The notes below the pieces were generated by a model. It saw nothing but the letters and a program-made list of their open reading frames with translations, was not told where the DNA came from and searched no databases. Source: Clostridiaceae bacterium (GTDB taxonomy: Bacteria > Bacillota > Clostridia > Clostridiales > Clostridiaceae). Taken from it: a stretch of 64,000 bases of DNA. Positions 52,217 to 61,142 of the stretch are shown one piece after another. Within the stretch, counting starts at the first letter, position 1; each line of letters starts with the position of its first letter. The DNA is taken from contig CABIZX010000001.1 of the NCBI GenBank assembly GCA_902363375.1, positions 1,364,001 to 1,428,000 of the forward strand, given 5' to 3'. The position numbers were made by a program, and so were the translations under genes.

Positions 52217-52765
52217 ATGATAAAACAGACCCATGAATCTGGTGGATTTTTAATTGCTACCATAACTATATACCCTATGATACAGAAAAATCTAAGTAGC
52301 TATTCATTGATCTATCAGCTTTTACTCATAATCTTATATTTTCATTCAATAAATATTGGTGCTCTCTTCCCTGACATAGATCTTAAAAGTTCTTATGTAA
52401 GCAAAAGATATCCTGTCATCGCAAAAACCTTAGGTAGAAAATTTAAACATAGAGGCTTTACACACAGTCTACTATCTTTGATATTGCTTTATATATGCTG
52501 TGTTTTCTTTACTTATATAAGTAATTGGAACATTGTAATCGAAATACTATGTTATGGCTTTTGGTTTGGATATGCATCTCATATACTTTTAGATTTATTT
52601 ACCCATCAAGGAGTAGAATTACTCTTTCCTCTTACAATTAATATTAAATTTCTCAATCTTAAAACTAATTCTTTAGGTGAAAAAATCTTCAACAAAATAT
52701 TGAATACTTTATCTATATTATTAATAATTTATTATACATATTTATTATTCAAATTCCTTGTTTAA
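52217..52765 (+). CDS. YdjM-like membrane-bound metal-dependent hydrolase (DUF457)
   Basis: A 182-residue membrane protein of the LexA-regulated YdjM family. Conserved polar motifs are THESGG near the start, FPDIDLKSS, HRGFTHSLL and ASHILLDLFTHQG; the His and Asp residues are thought to bind a metal. Relatives in Escherichia coli are induced by DNA damage, but I see no LexA site here. Four helices are visible. A TAGGTG site precedes the ATG. Confidence 0.88.
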   Translation: MIKQTHESGGFLIATITIYPMIQKNLSSYSLIYQLLLIILYFHSINIGALFPDIDLKSSYVSKRYPVIAKTLGRKFKHRGFTHSLLSLILLYICCVFFTYISNWNIVIEILCYGFWFGYASHILLDLFTHQGVELLFPLTINIKFLNLKTNSLGEKIFNKILNTLSILLIIYYTYLLFKFLV

Positions 52766-52814
52766 TATATAATTAAACCTATTCCTGCTATCAGCATAGT
52801 AACTTTAAAATATA

Positions 52815-52849
52815 AAATGAGGCCTTAAAATTAATTTAAGACCTCATTT
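52815..52849. terminator. bidirectional terminator
   Basis: Fifteen-base arms (52815-52829 and 52835-52849, one G-U pair) between converging genes. Confidence 0.75.
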
Positions 52850-52916
52850 ACATTGCTTACAATATTCTTTCAAACTTTGATTATCTACTGTTTTCCTATT
52901 CAGTAAATATTTTTCA

Positions 52917-53837
52917 TTAAATATCTACAGACTCACTAATCTTATCCGTAGTAGGCTTTAATTGTGCTATTATTATAGCTATAAAAATCATCACACATCC
53001 AACTAATCCTCTAGCATCAAGTCTTTCCCCTAAAAGCATAGCACCTCCTATAGCACTAAATACAGATTCCATACTAAGAAGTATAGCTGCATGAGATGGT
53101 TTTGCATTTTTTTGTGCTACTGCTTGTAGGGTGTATGCAACACCAACCGATAAAAGTCCCCCATAAAGTATTGGCACAAGAGCTTTTGAAATACCCGCCA
53201 TATCGATATTTTCAAATACAAGAGCTACTATTAAACTTAAAATTGAGCATGTAGCAAACTGTATACTAGATAGCTTTAGTGGATCTACCTTTTTAGTAAA
53301 GTTATCAATTAGTAATATATGTATAGCCCATCCTATAGAGCCAATAAGTACTAATAAATCTCCCTTTGATATTGAAAAGTCTTCGTTAATACTTAATAGA
53401 TATAACCCAATTATAGCTATAATTATACCAATCCACGTACTCTTATTTACTTTTTGTTTTAAGAATAGCCCTATTATTGGTACTATAACCATATAAAGTC
53501 CAGTAATAAATCCAGCTTTTCCTGCAGTTGTATCCATTACTCCAACTTGTTGAAGACTAGCCGCTATGAATAAAGCACATCCAGCTATTATTCCCACTTT
53601 AATAGTATCTCTAAAAGAATTTTCGATTTTTTCTTTTTCCCTATCTACATTACTTTTTTTCTTATCTAAAAATAAGATTAATGGTACTAAGGATATACTT
53701 CCAATAGCAAATCTAATTCCATTAAAAGTGAAAGCCCCTACATACTCTGCTCCAACTCTCTGAGCTACAAAGGAAAATCCCCATATTGCAGCCGTTAGTA
53801 ATAACAAAATATTTGCTTTTAATTGAACCTTTGTCAT
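52917..53837 (-). CDS. EamA/DMT-family transporter
   Basis: A 306-residue exporter-type protein of ten helices in two EamA repeats. ANILLLLTAAIWGFSFVAQRVG starts the first repeat and LLVLIGSIGWAIHILLID the second; PSHAAILLSMESVFSAIGGAMLLGE is the typical late segment. Substrates in the family are amino acids or other metabolites and cannot be told here. The ATG at 53837 lies behind AGAAGGGAG; the reading from 53867 has no site. Confidence 0.9.
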   Translation of the reverse strand: MTKVQLKANILLLLTAAIWGFSFVAQRVGAEYVGAFTFNGIRFAIGSISLVPLILFLDKKKSNVDREKEKIENSFRDTIKVGIIAGCALFIAASLQQVGVMDTTAGKAGFITGLYMVIVPIIGLFLKQKVNKSTWIGIIIAIIGLYLLSINEDFSISKGDLLVLIGSIGWAIHILLIDNFTKKVDPLKLSSIQFATCSILSLIVALVFENIDMAGISKALVPILYGGLLSVGVAYTLQAVAQKNAKPSHAAILLSMESVFSAIGGAMLLGERLDARGLVGCVMIFIAIIIAQLKPTTDKISESVDI

Positions 53838-54110
53838 GTTAATCTCCCTTCTAATAGTTTTTATCACTTAATTTATTAATTTAAACATATTTTTTACTTA
53901 AATTAATAATATAAGTAATATTTTAATATACTAACAAATATTAAACTCTATTATTTAATTCTATAAACTTTTTATTAATCCTCTTTAAAATAATAATTTA
54001 ATTAGTTGTAAATAATACTAATGAAATCTATACTATAAATATGTAATATAATGCTATAATTCTTTAAATAGACTTATGTATGAATAATAATGCGTTAAGG
54101 AGGCCTTTAT

Positions 54111-54374
54111 ATGAAATTTATAAAGAAAAATGGAAAAACCGTTTCATTTGAACCATCCAAAATTAAAACTAGCGTTGAAAATGCTGGTTCTGATTTAGGT
54201 ATTCAACTTAATTCAAAAGAACTAGATTTAATAGTTTCAGATGTAGAGTCAATTTTAGTATCCTTATCTAGAGAAATAACTACGGGCTATGAAGTAAGAA
54301 GTATTGTAGTGGAGGCATTAATTAAATATGGATATAAAAATATTGCTAAATCCTATATGCTAAATATCCTATAA
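54111..54374 (+). CDS. stand-alone ATP-cone domain protein
   Basis: An 87-residue protein that is nothing but an ATP-cone: FIKKNGKTVSFEPSKIKTSV, VSDVESILVSL and GYEVRSIVVEALIKYGYKNIAKSY. ATP-cones bind ATP or dATP to control ribonucleotide reductases and form part of NrdR. There is no zinc ribbon, so it is not NrdR, and no reductase gene is adjacent. It has a strong AAGGAGG site and its own terminator, so it is expressed alone and may act in trans. Confidence 0.85.
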   Translation: MKFIKKNGKTVSFEPSKIKTSVENAGSDLGIQLNSKELDLIVSDVESILVSLSREITTGYEVRSIVVEALIKYGYKNIAKSYMLNIL

Positions 54375-54389
54375 TTTTAGACTAACAAT

Positions 54390-54425
54390 AAAGCACAGTA
54401 GTAATATATCTACTGTGCTTTCCTC
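54390..54425. terminator. bidirectional terminator between ATP-cone and bioY genes
   Basis: Twelve-base perfect arms (54390-54401 and 54410-54421). Confidence 0.8.
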
Positions 54426-54428
54426 TAA

Positions 54429-54953
54429 TTATATATACTTTTTTAATTTTTTTGTTAAAATAGCTGATAATATAATTTTAAATATATCTCCAATTAAAAA
54501 CGGTATTACACACATAGTTAATGATTCTACTAAACCATTTTTACTTAGATACATAAACCATGCTGTACCAATAAAATAGCATCCTATAATGCCCACTGAC
54601 ATAGCCACTATGTATGAATAAATACTATCGCCTAGTTTTTTTGATATAATTCCAACTATAATTGTAGCTACTATGTACCCTGCAATATATCCCCCTGTTG
54701 GTCCTATAGCAATACCAAGACCTGCTGTAAGGTTTGCAAAAACCGGTACTCCTATAATTCCAATTATCACATATACAGCTTGGCTAATAGCCCCTTCCTT
54801 GGCACCTAACAGTGCCCCTGCCATAAAAACTGACACCGTTGCAAGATTTATAGGAACTGGTGTAAATGGCAGAGGAATTGATATTTGTGAAAGAATGGCT
54901 GTTAAAGCAGCAAATAGTGCACATAGTGTAATGTTTTTAGTTGTGTTCTTCAA
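54429..54953 (-). CDS. bioY: biotin transporter BioY (ECF substrate-binding subunit)
   Basis: The biotin-binding membrane subunit of an energy-coupling-factor transporter, about 174 residues with six helices. LCALFAALTAILSQISIPLPF, FTPVPINLATVSVFMAGALLG and GPTGGYIAGYIVAT are diagnostic. I place the start at the TTG at 54953, 7 bases after GGAGG; an in-frame ATG at 55010 would add 19 polar residues (KEELKKSKYIDINIGG) and has no ribosome site. No ECF ATPase genes are near, as expected when a shared ECF module is used. Confidence 0.92.
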   Translation of the reverse strand: MKNTTKNITLCALFAALTAILSQISIPLPFTPVPINLATVSVFMAGALLGAKEGAISQAVYVIIGIIGVPVFANLTAGLGIAIGPTGGYIAGYIVATIIVGIISKKLGDSIYSYIVAMSVGIIGCYFIGTAWFMYLSKNGLVESLTMCVIPFLIGDIFKIILSAILTKKLKKYI

Positions 54954-55171
54954 TTCTGTGCCTCCAATGTTAATATCTATATATTTTGATTTTTTTAATT
55001 CTTCCTTCATATATTAACATATGTGCACATCCATTTCTATAGATTTTGCGAAAATTGTATCCCTTTATTTTAAATAAGGTTTACAATCCTTCATTAATTT
55101 TTATATTTAATCTATATAACATAATAATACAACCAAATCCTGTAATTTATATATTATATGTAAATTATTTC

Positions 55172-55711
55172 CTAAGAAATATTTCTTAAATAGTTATAAT
55201 ATTTTTTAGTAAGTTTATTTAATTTATAAAAATTTTTATTTATCCATATAATAAGCTCTTTGGCTTGACTTTCTGCATCCTTGTATTGTTTCTCTGTTAT
55301 TTCATTTTTTTCTAAAGCATCTTTCAATTCATCTTCATCTAACAATATTACTTCTCCAGTAGTTAATACTACTATATCTAAAAATAAATCATCATAAAAA
55401 GGTATTCCTTCATTAGTTAATTCATATTTCTCTGAAATATCAAAATACCATTGAATTATATTATCTTTATCATCAATCATAACCGTTAATACAAAGTTTT
55501 TATTTTCTGGAAAATATTGAATCCAAGAATAGTCTTTATCTACAATACAATAATCTATTCCCTTAGTTTGTATAGTTAATGGTTCTGTTATTTCTTTAAT
55601 ACCAATGCTAGATATATAACCTTTTAACTCCTCATTATCAATAAATTCAATTTTAAACTCTCTTTTTAATACTCTACTCCAATCTGGTTTATGAGCAAAT
55701 CTTCTCTTCAT
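55172..55711 (-). CDS. DUF402 family protein (nucleoside phosphatase-like)
   Basis: A 179-residue protein with the DUF402 barrel: IDYCIVDKDYSWIQYFPE, IIQWYFDISEKYE, FYDDLFLDIVVLTTGEVILLDEDEL. These Asp/Glu-rich motifs resemble those that bind metal and nucleotide in characterised DUF402 phosphatases; other relatives are FAU-1-like RNA-binding proteins. GGGAGGA lies before the ATG. It is last in a same-strand run with two 2H phosphoesterases, an MccF-like peptidase and a Nudix hydrolase. Confidence 0.8.
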   Translation of the reverse strand: MKRRFAHKPDWSRVLKREFKIEFIDNEELKGYISSIGIKEITEPLTIQTKGIDYCIVDKDYSWIQYFPENKNFVLTVMIDDKDNIIQWYFDISEKYELTNEGIPFYDDLFLDIVVLTTGEVILLDEDELKDALEKNEITEKQYKDAESQAKELIIWINKNFYKLNKLTKKYYNYLRNIS

Positions 55712-55748
55712 AAAATATAGTCCTCCCTATAAAGCTTATTACTAATAA

Positions 55749-56291
55749 TTATTTTTGTAAATTTACTTCTATTTCTCTAATTGATGCTCCATCCTCAATC
55801 ACAATTTCTACAGATACCTTGTCCACCTTTGAATAAAATCTTTCTTTCATATGACCAATTTTTTTATAAGCACTATTTAGCTCTTTATCATTTTCAAATT
55901 TCCCAATAGTCATATGCGGTATAAATTCAGTATTATTTAACCATTCTGGCTTATAATTTTCTAATATTCCATCATACAATTTATTACTAATTATCTTTAT
56001 TTCTTCTTTCCCTTTTTTCACCTCTAAGCATAAGTATAAATTCGAGTTATTACTAATTTGTATTACTCCTTCCAACTCTACTTCAAAGGATTTTATATTA
56101 CTTAAAGTCTGAGTTATCCATTTCCTTAGTTCCTCCTTCTCAATAGTACTTTCAAAGGGAAATACTAGGGTAATATGTGGCTTCACATTAGTAACAACAG
56201 GATCATATTTCTCTCTAATCTGATTGATCACCTCTATATTTTCAAACTCTGGAAATATCATTATACATCTTTTCTTAATATCTTTACCCAT
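55749..56291 (-). CDS. 2H phosphoesterase (2'-5' RNA ligase family), copy A
   Basis: A 180-residue protein of the two-histidine phosphoesterase fold. The two HxT motifs are PHITLVFPF (about 38-46) and PHMTIGKF (about 125-132). Members act on 2',3'-cyclic phosphates or 2'-5' bonds in RNA or small nucleotides; bacterial copies of this YjcG/ThpR-like type lack a known substrate. AGGAG lies before the ATG. The next 2H gene lies upstream on the same strand. Confidence 0.87.
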   Translation of the reverse strand: MGKDIKKRCIMIFPEFENIEVINQIREKYDPVVTNVKPHITLVFPFESTIEKEELRKWITQTLSNIKSFEVELEGVIQISNNSNLYLCLEVKKGKEEIKIISNKLYDGILENYKPEWLNNTEFIPHMTIGKFENDKELNSAYKKIGHMKERFYSKVDKVSVEIVIEDGASIREIEVNLQK

Positions 56292-56357
56292 AATTACTCC
56301 TATCCAATATACAGTATACTTTCATTATAATAAACTTTACATTGCATTATTATATCT

Positions 56358-56888
56358 TTACTTTTGAAAAAGGTACTCTTTATGTAATATCCATGTATTA
56401 TTTTCCCATCGGTAAATACTTACATTATCAAAATTGCCCTTAAATTTACATGGGTATTTATTTACATAATTCCAAAGGTCATAATATATACTTTTTATTC
56501 TCTTAGAACTTACAGTTATATGGAATATCTTATCTTTACCATCCTTATTCGTAAATTCAATGTAAGGAATTTCACTCATTTTTTCAACTAATCCATCGTG
56601 AAGAATCTTCCCCTCTCTACTTATTACCATATCCATATATATTACTCTATCATCAAAATGATTGTACCCTTTAATCTCTAGTGACTCCCTTCTATGTGAT
56701 ATACAGTAATTTTCTATACACTTCTCTAGTTCCTTAATATTACCATCATATTCAAAAGGAGCCTTTATGGTGAAATGTGCAGGCAATTTAGAAGATTTAG
56801 CTTTAAACTTTTCGTAAACTTCTCTTCTAAGATTATTATTGAACTCACCTGCTTCTCCCTTTATGACTGAAACAACTACATATCTCAC
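56358..56888 (-). CDS. 2H phosphoesterase (2'-5' RNA ligase family), copy B
   Basis: A 176-residue two-histidine phosphoesterase. HFTIKAPF (about 38-45) and HITVSS (about 123-128) are the catalytic motifs. It is only distantly similar to copy A, so the two probably have different substrates. It starts at a GTG 6 bases after AAGGAGG. Twenty bases separate it from the MccF-like gene, implying one transcript. Confidence 0.85.
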   Translation of the reverse strand: MRYVVVSVIKGEAGEFNNNLRREVYEKFKAKSSKLPAHFTIKAPFEYDGNIKELEKCIENYCISHRRESLEIKGYNHFDDRVIYMDMVISREGKILHDGLVEKMSEIPYIEFTNKDGKDKIFHITVSSKRIKSIYYDLWNYVNKYPCKFKGNFDNVSIYRWENNTWILHKEYLFQK

Positions 56889-56908
56889 TTTTTTCCTCCT
56901 TATTATTT

Positions 56909-57997
56909 CTAACTACTAACTCCACTTTCTATTATTGAAAATTCTTTATTTTCACAATCTATTTCTGCCTCTGCACCATAAGGAATGGTAATTATAGGAG
57001 CCGTATGTCCAAAGTTCATGTTAAATAGTATTGATAATTTGTCTAATTTCAATTCATCTCTTATAACCTTAAGAAAAACTTCCTTGTATTCTTCATAATA
57101 AGTATTATTATAAGGCTTCCCAACTATTATTCCTTTTATATTCTGTAGAATTCCTTGTGTTCCATAGTTTCGTAACCAATATTCTACATAGGCAGGTTCT
57201 GGTTTATCTTCCGAAGTTTCTAAGAATAGTATCCCATCTTTCCATATTTCAATTTCTGGCCAAACCTCAGTTCCCTTTAGCATTTCTAATACATCAATAC
57301 ATCCACCAATTAAATGCCCTTGGACTTTCCCACTTCCTTGTAGTAATTCATATCCTGTATTACACTCTACTCTTCTTGAAGTATATTTATTTTCTATATC
57401 CCATGGCAAATGTTCACTTGTCCAAATTTCTGACGGTTTAATATTACCTATAGGATTACTATTAAATAATGCTTTATTAATATGCTTCTTAGTATAGTCA
57501 AATATTTTTATGTTTTCAGCAAATTCTGAGAGCACTGCCGGACCATAAAAACTAGATATTCCAGCCTTCATACATATAAAATGTGTAACTGTACTATCAG
57601 AATACCCAATAAAGACTTTAGGATTTTTTCTTATTATCTCATAATCAATGTAAGGTAATATCCTGATACTCTCATTCCCGCCAATACAAGAAAATATACC
57701 TTTAATCGAAGAATCTTTAAATGCCTCCATTAAATCCTTTGCTCTCTCCTCTGGATGATTATATACATAATCTGATCCCTTCAGAGTAGAATTTAGTTCA
57801 ACAACCTGAAGTCCAAATTCCTCTTCTAATCTCTTTTTACCAACCTGATATCTCCAAAGTATATCTTCATCTCCTGCTCCACCCCAGGATAAACTTATAG
57901 TTGCAACCTTATCTCCCGGCTTTAACATAACTGGTTTTATAAGTCCCAATGAATTTAGTTTATCTTTTTTATTTTCTTTACAATATAAATCTCTCAT
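56909..57997 (-). CDS. S66-family LD-carboxypeptidase, MccF-like
   Basis: A 362-residue serine peptidase of the S66 family. The nucleophile is Ser133 in FIGYSDST, with FLETSED (Glu) and NFGHTAP (His) completing the triad, and GGCIDVL in the linker. The extended length and the HLIGGCIDVLEMLKGTEVWP segment resemble MccF, which cleaves microcin C-like aminoacyl-nucleotides, more than LdcA of cell-wall recycling. There is no signal peptide, consistent with a cytosolic substrate. AGAGGGTG lies before the ATG. Confidence 0.85.
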   Translation of the reverse strand: MRDLYCKENKKDKLNSLGLIKPVMLKPGDKVATISLSWGGAGDEDILWRYQVGKKRLEEEFGLQVVELNSTLKGSDYVYNHPEERAKDLMEAFKDSSIKGIFSCIGGNESIRILPYIDYEIIRKNPKVFIGYSDSTVTHFICMKAGISSFYGPAVLSEFAENIKIFDYTKKHINKALFNSNPIGNIKPSEIWTSEHLPWDIENKYTSRRVECNTGYELLQGSGKVQGHLIGGCIDVLEMLKGTEVWPEIEIWKDGILFLETSEDKPEPAYVEYWLRNYGTQGILQNIKGIIVGKPYNNTYYEEYKEVFLKVIRDELKLDKLSILFNMNFGHTAPIITIPYGAEAEIDCENKEFSIIESGVSS

Positions 57998-58025
57998 TCT
58001 TTCACCCTCTTTTCTTTCATTGTAT

Positions 58026-58502
58026 TTATCGAATACTCATAGGTCCCTTAATTCTTGATTTATTATCTAAAGTATATATTCTACTAACTTTTTGGAATAA
58101 ATAGGGCTGAATTAATGGATACGTAAGGTTTTTAGGTTGATTACTAAATAGTGCAATCTCTCCAATTTCTAAGTCTGGAAGTTCACTCAATTCCTCAATC
58201 TCCGCAAAGAAAAGTGCTCCATAGGATTCATCATAATCTTGAGTATCATCTTTCTCTCTTATTACTGAATATATACTTATTGCACTAAGCTTAAATCTCG
58301 AAGCCCCTGTTTCTTCTATAAGCTCTCTATCTGCTGTTTCTCTTATAGTTTCATTTTCTTCCCTATGTCCACCTGGAATTTCCCAAGTATCCCTTTCCTT
58401 ATGCTTTACAAATATCCATTGATTCTTATATCTAGCCATTATGACTGCAAACTTCAATTTACTATCATTAATCTCATTAAATTTATAAAAGTTGACTTTC
58501 AT
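58026..58502 (-). CDS. Nudix hydrolase
   Basis: A Nudix-fold pyrophosphohydrolase of about 158 residues. The Nudix box is complete: GGHREENETIRETADRELIEETGA has its length limits at positions about 46-69 with the REL-EE core for metal binding. Substrate is unknown; nucleoside diphosphate derivatives are typical. Adjacent ATGs follow GGGGGAG, and the second (58502) has better spacing. It is first of five same-strand genes ending with DUF402. Confidence 0.88.
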   Translation of the reverse strand: MKVNFYKFNEINDSKLKFAVIMARYKNQWIFVKHKERDTWEIPGGHREENETIRETADRELIEETGASRFKLSAISIYSVIREKDDTQDYDESYGALFFAEIEELSELPDLEIGEIALFSNQPKNLTYPLIQPYLFQKVSRIYTLDNKSRIKGPMSIR

Positions 58503-58645
58503 CATTACTCCCCCTACTTGCATTAATTTATCCTATAAGTCTTTATTATATATTACAATAAACTTACATCTTTAACAAATACATAAATATATATGTATAT
58601 AACTTCATAACATTTTTTCTTTAATTAATATAGATTGATAAAAAA

Positions 58646-58704
58646 GAGCCCTTGCAAAATACATTACTAATATTTCTTATATTAGTTTGTTTTGCAAAAG
58701 CTCC
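58646..58704 (-). terminator. terminator of the CAP-domain gene
   Basis: Outer imperfect stem (58646-58659 with 58690-58704) and inner stem ACTAATAT/ATATTAGT; a T run follows on the minus strand. Confidence 0.8.
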
Positions 58705-58752
58705 TTATTGTAAATATATAATAATTTTTATTGATTTTTAATGCTTGTACAA

Positions 58753-59634
58753 TTATTTATAAAATTCTTGGGACGCATAGTATCTATTTCCAGATTTATA
58801 TACTCCTACACCTATGCTTGTAAAATTAGGAGATAGTATATTTTCTCTATGTCCTTGTGAATTCATCCAATTTGTCATAAACATATTAGCAAGTTCATTT
58901 ATATCAGATGTACCGCCTATATAGGCTATATTCTCTCCCCAAGATCTATAAGTAATTCCATCTCTAGCCATTTGAGCTGTTATAAGCTCTCCTTCTGGAT
59001 TTTTATGATCAAAATAATTTCTATCTCCCATATCTTTAGATTTTATTCTCGCATATTTCTCCATAATACCGCTATAGCTTAAAGTGCTCATACCAGCTCT
59101 AGATCTTTCTTCATTTACCTTTGTGAATATTAGCTGCTCTATCTGCGCTGAAAAATCACCTTGGCTAGTAGATGCTGGTGGTGTTGATTGAGCTGGTTTG
59201 TTGTTTATATCTTGTGATGATGTTGGTACTCTTTCTGTATTAGTAGATGGATTAGTGTATGTTATTTCTTGTTGTTCACTATCTGCAGCACTATCTTTTT
59301 CTATTTTAGCTATACTCTTATCTTTATAACTAGTATCTATATTTTCATTACTTAGTAAATTCTCAGCTTGTCTACCTCTTGATAGTGTAGTTGTATTGCC
59401 TTCTTGTTCATCTTCTTTATTACCTATAGTCTCACCATTCCCCTTATTGTATAAATCAACTTCAGATATATTTTTATCTTCTACTTTATCTGTTCCATCT
59501 AGACTTTCAATACCTGTTCTATCTACACCGTTAGAATTATTAGCACTCTCCATGTTATTTTGAAAGGCTAGTCCAACTAGTGCAGTACCTGCTACTGTTC
59601 CACATATAATTAGTGCAATAAGCTTTTTCTTCAT
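58753..59634 (-). CDS. exported CAP-domain (SCP/PR-1-like) protein
   Basis: A 293-residue secreted protein. A signal peptide or anchor (KKKLIALIICGTVAGTALVGLAF, residues about 2-24) is followed by about 135 low-complexity residues rich in N, S, D and T, then a CAP domain (about 163-293): NEERSRAGMSTLSYS, DHKNPEG, GENIAYIGG, GHRENILSPNFTSIGVG and YYASQEF. Spore-forming Firmicutes have many such proteins (YkwD-like); roles are unclear. The ATG at 59634 lies 8 bases after AAGGAG. Confidence 0.92.
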   Translation of the reverse strand: MKKKLIALIICGTVAGTALVGLAFQNNMESANNSNGVDRTGIESLDGTDKVEDKNISEVDLYNKGNGETIGNKEDEQEGNTTTLSRGRQAENLLSNENIDTSYKDKSIAKIEKDSAADSEQQEITYTNPSTNTERVPTSSQDINNKPAQSTPPASTSQGDFSAQIEQLIFTKVNEERSRAGMSTLSYSGIMEKYARIKSKDMGDRNYFDHKNPEGELITAQMARDGITYRSWGENIAYIGGTSDINELANMFMTNWMNSQGHRENILSPNFTSIGVGVYKSGNRYYASQEFYK

Positions 59635-59883
59635 TAGTATCACTCCTTATAGTTGTACTATTATTTATTTATACCACAAAATTAACAACTTTTTTATAGT
59701 AGAACAGTTCCTATGATTCTATAATAATTCATTATTTCATATTTTATCCTATTACTATCTATTAATATAGATTTTCGCATTTAACTGCAATTACATTTAA
59801 CCGAATATTCACATAATTAGCTTTATTTATATTGTATAATTATTTTATAATCTACTTGTTTAATATTAGGAGGAACTATTAAT

Positions 59884-60495
59884 TTGAATATTATAGTAAT
59901 AAGACATGGACAATCAGAAGCAGATATATTAAATGTACATGAAGGACGAGCTGATTTTTCTTTAACGAAGCTTGGACATAAACAAGCTTTAGCTATGGCA
60001 AATTTCATATCATCCAATTATAATATTAATAAAATCTACTCTAGCCCCTTAAAACGAGCTAGTGAGACTGCTGAATTCTTATCAAATCGTATTAATATTC
60101 CTATTATATATGAAGATGAACTTATGGAGTTTAATAATGGGTTATTAGCTGGTTTATCTAGAGAGGAAGCAAATGAGCGTTATCCTGAACCCTCCGTAAG
60201 ATGGCCTCACACCTCTATGTATGGAATGGAGAGCATGATAGAATTTAGATCTAGGGCTGAATCAATTCTATCAAAAATAATTAGTGAAAATGACTACGAT
60301 TCCACTATAGCTATTGTAGCTCATGGTGGAATAATAAATATGCTCTTTAGGAGCTTTCTAGAGCTTCCTTTAAATTCAAGAATATTTCTATCTACAGGGG
60401 ATACCGGAATACACCACTGGCAAGTCACCAGTTGTTGTAATAGAGTAATCTATGCAAACAAGTTATCGCATCTTGATATTTTAGATAATGAATAA
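59884..60495 (+). CDS. histidine phosphatase (phosphoglycerate mutase-like)
   Basis: A 203-residue branch-1 histidine phosphatase. The phosphoacceptor motif is IRHGQSEAD (about 6-14), followed by IYSSPLKRASETAEF and the second catalytic His in IVAHGGIINML. Members dephosphorylate phosphosugars, alpha-ribazole phosphate or proteins; the substrate is unknown. It starts at a TTG behind AGGAGG and is followed after 31 bases by a GNAT gene, probably one operon. Confidence 0.9.
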   Translation: MNIIVIRHGQSEADILNVHEGRADFSLTKLGHKQALAMANFISSNYNINKIYSSPLKRASETAEFLSNRINIPIIYEDELMEFNNGLLAGLSREEANERYPEPSVRWPHTSMYGMESMIEFRSRAESILSKIISENDYDSTIAIVAHGGIINMLFRSFLELPLNSRIFLSTGDTGIHHWQVTSCCNRVIYANKLSHLDILDNE

Positions 60496-60526
60496 TCTAT
60501 TAGATAAGTGTGGAAGGTAATAAATA

Positions 60527-61057
60527 ATGCTATATAGAGAATTAACAGTAATTGACTTAGTTCCCGAGCTATTAAGTAACTTTGATAGGCATGAAAAAAT
60601 ATATAAAGCTTGGAGACTCAAAGAAGATGGGAGTGAATATCTAAAGGATATATATTATGAAGAAAATTGGGATAGTAATGATTTATTATCCATATATAAT
60701 GATTTGAAATCTACTTTAGAAAAAGATGGTTCAATTTTTGCGGCCTTTGATGAAGATAAATTAGTAGGATTTGCTTCTTTAGAAAATGAATTCTTTGGAA
60801 GTAAAGAACAATATATTCAATTGTCTAACCTTCATATTACAAATAGTTACCGCCATAAAGGTATTGGAAAAATACTATTTACCATGTGCATTAATAAAGC
60901 TGTAGAGTTAGGATCTAGTAAAATCTATATCTCTGCCTCCTCTTGTGAAAATGCTCAAACATTTTATAGAGGTATGGGTTGTACATTTGCTAAAGAAATA
61001 AATAAGCAATTATATGACCTTGAACCCTTTGATTGCCATATGGAGTATATTTTATAA
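60527..61057 (+). CDS. GNAT-family N-acetyltransferase
   Basis: A 176-residue acetyltransferase. LVGFASLENEFFG forms strands 2-3, LSNLHITNSYRHKGIGKILF holds the acetyl-CoA loop R-x-x-G-I-G, and KIYISASSCENAQTFYRGMGC is the late conserved helix. The acceptor is unknown. GGAAGGT lies before the ATG. Confidence 0.9.
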   Translation: MLYRELTVIDLVPELLSNFDRHEKIYKAWRLKEDGSEYLKDIYYEENWDSNDLLSIYNDLKSTLEKDGSIFAAFDEDKLVGFASLENEFFGSKEQYIQLSNLHITNSYRHKGIGKILFTMCINKAVELGSSKIYISASSCENAQTFYRGMGCTFAKEINKQLYDLEPFDCHMEYIL

Positions 61058-61086
61058 AATATATTTGTCTTAGCTACACTAAGAAA

Positions 61087-61140
61087 GGTTTTCACAAAAT
61101 AAACTAACATTGGTTTATACTAGTTTATTTTGTGAAAACC
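61087..61140. terminator. bidirectional terminator
   Basis: Twenty-base perfect arms (61087-61106 and 61121-61140) between converging genes. Confidence 0.85.
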
Positions 61141-61142
61141 AC

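Noticed and set aside
54954..55010. Nineteen-residue N-terminal extension of BioY
   Set aside because: The upstream ATG has no ribosome site, while GGAGG lies 7 bases before an in-frame TTG where homologues begin.
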